DNA of 64,000 nt from assembly GCA_041912595.1 (NCBI GenBank), contig JAYRMR010000013.1, forward strand, positions 34,969 to 98,968. The letters are read 5' to 3'. Below the pieces are notes generated by a model that searched no databases, had not been told where the DNA came from, and saw nothing but the letters and a program-made list of their open reading frames with translations. A program made the position numbers and the translations under genes. The DNA comes from Roseateles_B sp041912595 (lineage in GTDB: Bacteria; Pseudomonadota; Gammaproteobacteria; Burkholderiales; Burkholderiaceae_C). Of this stretch, positions 61,175 to 64,000 are shown piece after piece; the first letter of the stretch is position 1, and the number at the start of each line of letters is the position of its first letter.

Positions 61175-61719
61175 GCCTGCGCCAGGGCAGCAGGCCCGCC
61201 GGCGAGGCTGACCATGCGCTCAATGGTGGCTGCCAGGGATTGGCGGAGTGCCGGATCCTCAATGGCATCCAGGGCAGCAGCCACGCGGCTCGCCTCCTCG
61301 CTGAGGGGCTCTGCCTTGTCGTCGTCGACAGCATCTTCCAGCAGATGCTCCAGCGCTTCCTCGATCAAGGACCTGGCGGCGTCGGAGTCGCTGGTCTGAA
61401 CACGACTCAAGATGGCATAAGTCTCCGGCTCCACTACAAGTGCGATGCCAGAGCGTGGGCCATTGGGAGGCAAGGTCGGAATTAGGGCCTGGATGGCGCC
61501 GTCACTGAGTTCCCGTCGCGCCTTCTGCAGTTGGCTGTGCAAGTGGGCCTCGACAGGGCTGAGCTGGCGCCAGCCACGCTGGGCCAACACCCCGAAGATC
61601 AACAACTGCGCTGTCTTGCTGACCGAGCGCTCGCACGCGGCGGCCAGCGCCTTGACCGTGGCGGCGTCCCAGGGCTCCATGTAGGCCATGATCTTGGTCG
61701 AGGACGGAGGCTGGGTCAT
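61171..61719 (-). CDS. Unknown protein, possible DNA-binding partner of the HTH regulator
   Basis: A 182-residue protein (TQPPSSTKIMAYMEPWDAATVKALAAACERSVSKTAQLLIFGVLAQRGW at the start). The mix of short helices and an acidic C-terminal segment (EEALEHLLEDAVDDDKAEPLSEEASRVAAAL) does not match a known family. GGAG precedes the ATG. It is divergent from the XRE regulator, with a palindromic operator candidate between. Confidence 0.65.
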   Translation of the reverse strand: MTQPPSSTKIMAYMEPWDAATVKALAAACERSVSKTAQLLIFGVLAQRGWRQLSPVEAHLHSQLQKARRELSDGAIQALIPTLPPNGPRSGIALVVEPETYAILSRVQTSDSDAARSLIEEALEHLLEDAVDDDKAEPLSEEASRVAAALDAIEDPALRQSLAATIERMVSLAGGPAALAQA

Positions 61720-61751
61720 GCGGGCTCCAGGCGGGTTGTTGCCGTTGAAAT

Positions 61752-61782
61752 GAGTCCTATAGATTGTAGCCCTATAGGGCTC
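61752..61782. promoter_or_regulatory. Palindromic operator candidate in the divergent regulator region
   Basis: AGCCCTATAGGGCT (61768-61781) is a perfect 14-bp palindrome. GAGTCCTATAG (61752-61762) and CTATAGGGCTC (61772-61782) form a second, larger inverted repeat with one mismatch. The site sits centrally in the 82 bp between the two divergent genes, as expected for binding by the XRE protein. Confidence 0.68.
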
Positions 61783-61801
61783 ATATCAAGGTAATCGAGG
61801 G

Positions 61802-62095
61802 ATGGCAAAACCCATCCCCATCCAGACCGAGAACGCCTTCGGCAAGGCGCTGCAATACGCCCGCAAGAGCAAGGGCGTCGCTCAGGAGCAGTTCGACGTG
61901 GTGTCGAGCCGCACCTATGTCAGCTCGCTGGAGCGGGGCCTCAAGAGCCCGACCTTAAAGAAAGTCGATGAGTTGGCTGGCGTCCTGCAGATTCACCCTG
62001 CCACCCTGCTGGCGCTGGCCTATGTGACTCCAGGCCAAGCGGCAGATCTTTTGAGGATGATGGCTGGCGAGCTTGAAGAATTGGGCGCTCTGTAG
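61802..62095 (+). CDS. XRE-family helix-turn-helix regulator
   Basis: A 97-residue phage-repressor-like protein: FGKALQYARKSKGVAQEQFDVVSSRTYVSSLERGLKSPTLKKVDELAGVLQIHPATLLALAY. It probably controls both its own gene and the divergent gene through the palindrome between them. Confidence 0.9.
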   Translation: MAKPIPIQTENAFGKALQYARKSKGVAQEQFDVVSSRTYVSSLERGLKSPTLKKVDELAGVLQIHPATLLALAYVTPGQAADLLRMMAGELEELGAL

Positions 62096-62125
62096 GCAAG
62101 AAGCAGGGGATCTACTTCGCAAACG

Positions 62126-63217
62126 TCATCCATACGTAGCGAAAGAGCTGAGCTGCGTGCCATGGTGCAAAGACCTTAACGCATCTGCGGCTGCATCTGG
62201 TAAGGGCTGGGTGGCATGTGGGTTGGTGATCAATGTTGCTGCGCACTGCACTGACATTGGCGAGCCGCATAGCGCAGTCTCCCAGAGCAGGACGCCTCCG
62301 ATACGTGTGTTGCGCAATGGTGTGAACCAAGCTCTTGCCAGCTGCTCCCACTGCCCTATGCCGCCTAGAATCCCGTTCACCTTGACCGCTATGACGTTGA
62401 TGTGCGCCTTAGTGAAGTGATGCAGTTCAGCGGCAAGCAAGCGTTGCATGCGACGGTCGGCAAGGGAGAACTCCAGTTCTACCTTTGACAGGATGTCTTG
62501 CCCCTGGACTTGAGTTACTCCATGGATTAACGCAGGGCGCAAAGTTGGTTCGCAATCGGAGATGCGATTGTGCGAAGCACCGCCGTCTAGCTTGGTCTTT
62601 CTGAAGGCGCCGTGCTCAGTCCGGACTAGTGTGCCATCAACAGGAGCTGCAATCGCAGCCGCTGCCAACTCATTCTCTACTAGGTGAGGAGGCTGAAGCG
62701 CGACGATGTTGACCCAATCGCCAGGGCAGGCATCTGCGACTCTGTTGCAGATCCGATGCATGCTGCTACTTGCCTTCTTCATGACGTCTGAGGCGGATGG
62801 GTAGATGACCTCTACGTAGACAGTGCTGCCCGCCACCTCGAATGAACAGTCAAGGACTCGGCCACACATCGGCGGCTCTAGCGTTGCGCGAAGGCCGACC
62901 TCCTCAATGCTGGCAGCGAACTCTAGCTCTGCCCATGCGGAGGACTCTCCGCCAAGTACTCTGGCGAGTACCTGGGAGAAGCCCAGCAAGTGCTCAGTAG
63001 CTGCCAAAACACGGCCAAGGTGCACGACCTGGGCGATGACCAGAAGCCCACGGCGGCCACTGCCGACCGACTCTTCTAACCAAGCGGGCGCATGGCGAAT
63101 CAGTGCATGGATGGCATGTTGTACTTCTGCGGCGGTAAGCGCAGGAGGTGATCCGAGACACCACTGGTCAACGAACTCCGGCCAGCACTCCTCGATTGAC
63201 TGCCAAATGGGATTCAT
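62126..63217 (-). CDS. Unknown protein, possibly PD-(D/E)xK-like
   Basis: A 363-residue protein with lower-GC codon use. The middle (SAWAELEFAASIEEVGLRATLEPP ... RVLDCSFEVAGSTVYVEVIY) has the Glu, Asp and Glu-x-Val spacing of a PD-(D/E)xK nuclease fold, although the usual Lys is not visible. The N-terminus is helical. It overlaps an upstream small frame by four bases. Function uncertain. Confidence 0.65.
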   Translation of the reverse strand: MNPIWQSIEECWPEFVDQWCLGSPPALTAAEVQHAIHALIRHAPAWLEESVGSGRRGLLVIAQVVHLGRVLAATEHLLGFSQVLARVLGGESSAWAELEFAASIEEVGLRATLEPPMCGRVLDCSFEVAGSTVYVEVIYPSASDVMKKASSSMHRICNRVADACPGDWVNIVALQPPHLVENELAAAAIAAPVDGTLVRTEHGAFRKTKLDGGASHNRISDCEPTLRPALIHGVTQVQGQDILSKVELEFSLADRRMQRLLAAELHHFTKAHINVIAVKVNGILGGIGQWEQLARAWFTPLRNTRIGGVLLWETALCGSPMSVQCAATLITNPHATQPLPDAAADALRSLHHGTQLSSFATYG

Positions 63218-63474
63218 ATCTTGACCCTGTGTGTCTGCTTGATGGGGTACCCGTTAACTTGCACGTGCCAGGCCATGTTGTGCCAATCAAAAAATGCGAT
63301 CAAGTAGAGGATCGCTTCCCCGCGGATACCCTGGCGGCGCTCTTGCGGGAGGCATCGGATTTCATCATTCACGGTGCACGTACTGTCGTGAAAACTAAGC
63401 GCATTGGTTGGTGCGGTGTCTCTCGCTAGCGGTGACAAAACTACGCACCTTGCCCGGCGCCGGCATTGCCACAC
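63214..63474 (-). CDS. Tentative small gene upstream of the unknown protein
   Basis: An 86-residue frame whose last part (RGEAILYLIAFFDWHNMAWHVQVNGYPIKQTHRVKI) looks like genuine protein. It ends in ATGA overlap with the gene at 63217, which suggests translational coupling. The N-terminal half is less convincing and the start is unknown. Confidence 0.35.
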   Translation of the reverse strand: MWQCRRRARCVVLSPLARDTAPTNALSFHDSTCTVNDEIRCLPQERRQGIRGEAILYLIAFFDWHNMAWHVQVNGYPIKQTHRVKI

Positions 63475-63645
63475 CAGCGCGCTGCAATATCGCCATCTCC
63501 TTTCTATCCGCTGGCGATTGTCTTTACACCTTCTTTATACCCACCCCCCGACCTTCTACACCGCCTTGACGCCCCCAAACCTACCCTCCTGACATCACAC
63601 AACCCCTTGTTGAGAGTGTCTATGGACGGAGTGTTTTTGGGCCTG

Positions 63646-63765
63646 TGACCTGCCCCCTCCCGCCGTACCACCAAGGCGGAAGTCCGGGTTGAAGGTTACT
63701 TGATCTCTTTGCCTGAAGCCGGTGGTGGCGAGTTCTTGCTGCGATGGCGCTGCGCAAACTCCGCC
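63646..63765 (-). mobile_element. IS3-family insertion sequence end, truncated by assembly gap (copy 1)
   Basis: Begins TGACCTGCCCCC, a typical IS end starting with TG. The minus-strand frame ending at 63696 (PAEFAQRHRSKNSPPPASGKEIK) fits the C-terminus of an IS3-type transposase OrfB (the 'TPAEFA' motif). It runs into the N gap. Confidence 0.62.
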
Positions 63766-63775
63766 NNNNNNNNNN
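63766..63775. other. Assembly gap (10 N)
   Basis: Ten N bases, the usual placeholder for a join of unknown length. Identical IS ends on both sides, in the same orientation, indicate that the assembler broke at a repeated insertion sequence. Confidence 0.97.
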
Positions 63776-63776
63776 G

Positions 63777-63874
63777 AGCGAGGAGCCGCTGGTCATCGGC
63801 GGCGTGTACCAGCGGCTGCAGGTGGCGCACATGAAGCTGTGCGCCAGCCGGGCCTTCTGGCTGGTGGCCTACCC
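63777..63874 (+). pseudogene. Fragment of an unidentified gene cut by an IS
   Basis: An open frame with high-GC third positions reads SEEPLVIGGVYQRLQVAHMK...SRAFWLVAYP and then ends abruptly in IS sequence at 63875. It appears to be the 3'-truncated part of a real gene interrupted by the insertion. The family is not recognised. Confidence 0.35.
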
Positions 63875-64000
63875 TGACCTGCCCCCTCCCGCCGTACCAC
63901 CAAGGCGGAAGTCCGGGTTGAAGGTTACTTGATCTCTTTGCCTGAAGCCGGTGGTGGCGAGTTCTTGCTGCGATGGCGCTGCGCAAACTCCGCCGGCGGG
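63875..64000 (-). mobile_element. IS3-family insertion sequence end (copy 2, runs off the window)
   Basis: The first 120 bp are identical to 63646-63765, then continue GGCGGG to the window edge. The transposase C-terminal frame ends at 63925. Confidence 0.62.

Overview
This is a very GC-rich (about 70% by eye), gene-dense stretch of a betaproteobacterial chromosome around the replication origin. The order gyrB, dnaN, dnaA (minus strand), then rpmH, rnpA, yidD, yidC, mnmE (plus strand), together with the protein types elsewhere, points to Burkholderiales, most likely the Roseateles/Mitsuaria/Rubrivivax neighbourhood. The exact genus is inference. Ten N bases at 63766-63775 show that the window comes from a draft assembly.

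Left part (1-12.5 kb): an ECF42-type sigma factor module with two DGPF/YCII proteins, one SRPBCC protein and two VOC proteins, preceded by a good candidate promoter of its own type. Next come a secreted subtilisin-like protease whose leader carries a clear cyclic-di-GMP-I (GEMM) riboswitch, a secreted M14 carboxypeptidase, an exported methyltransferase-like protein, a lipoprotein plus YciH-like pair, and an orphan periplasmic binding protein. Middle part (12.5-34 kb): an Lrp regulator, a secreted thioredoxin-fold protein, a type II NADH dehydrogenase-like protein, a large propeller/GGDEF sensor, an apolipoprotein N-acyltransferase with an unusual C-terminal membrane extension, and an SGNH esterase. 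These are followed by a complete 5-oxoproline (pyroglutamate) utilisation operon (pxpB-pxpC-pxpA-DUF969-DUF979-pcp), an RsbQ-like hydrolase, an oleate hydratase and a radical SAM protein overlapping a small partner gene.

Right-middle part (35-44.8 kb): regulators (TetR, LysR), an SDR enzyme, a lipid module (MFS-like protein, fatty acid desaturase and CdsA-like enzyme in overlapping order, divergent from a PssA-like enzyme) and a HEPN-like orphan with an RX4H motif. The origin region (44.8-55.3 kb) holds the replication and ribosome/membrane-insertion genes. A perfect DnaA box lies upstream of dnaA, and further DnaA-box-like nonamers sit inside an expanded segment of rnpA.

From 55.26 kb to the end the DNA is accessory. 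A P4-type integrase, a DUF6387 protein, an AlpA-like regulator and a winged-helix protein lie between two perfect 16-bp direct repeats, probably a minimal ~3.1 kb integrated element. Beyond it are a Schlafen-type (AlbA_2) ATP-binding protein, a divergent regulator pair with a palindromic operator, unknown genes, and IS3-family ends on both sides of the assembly gap. Themes that tie the window together are cyclic-di-GMP signalling (riboswitch plus GGDEF enzyme), secreted hydrolases, and lipid or amino-acid scavenging.
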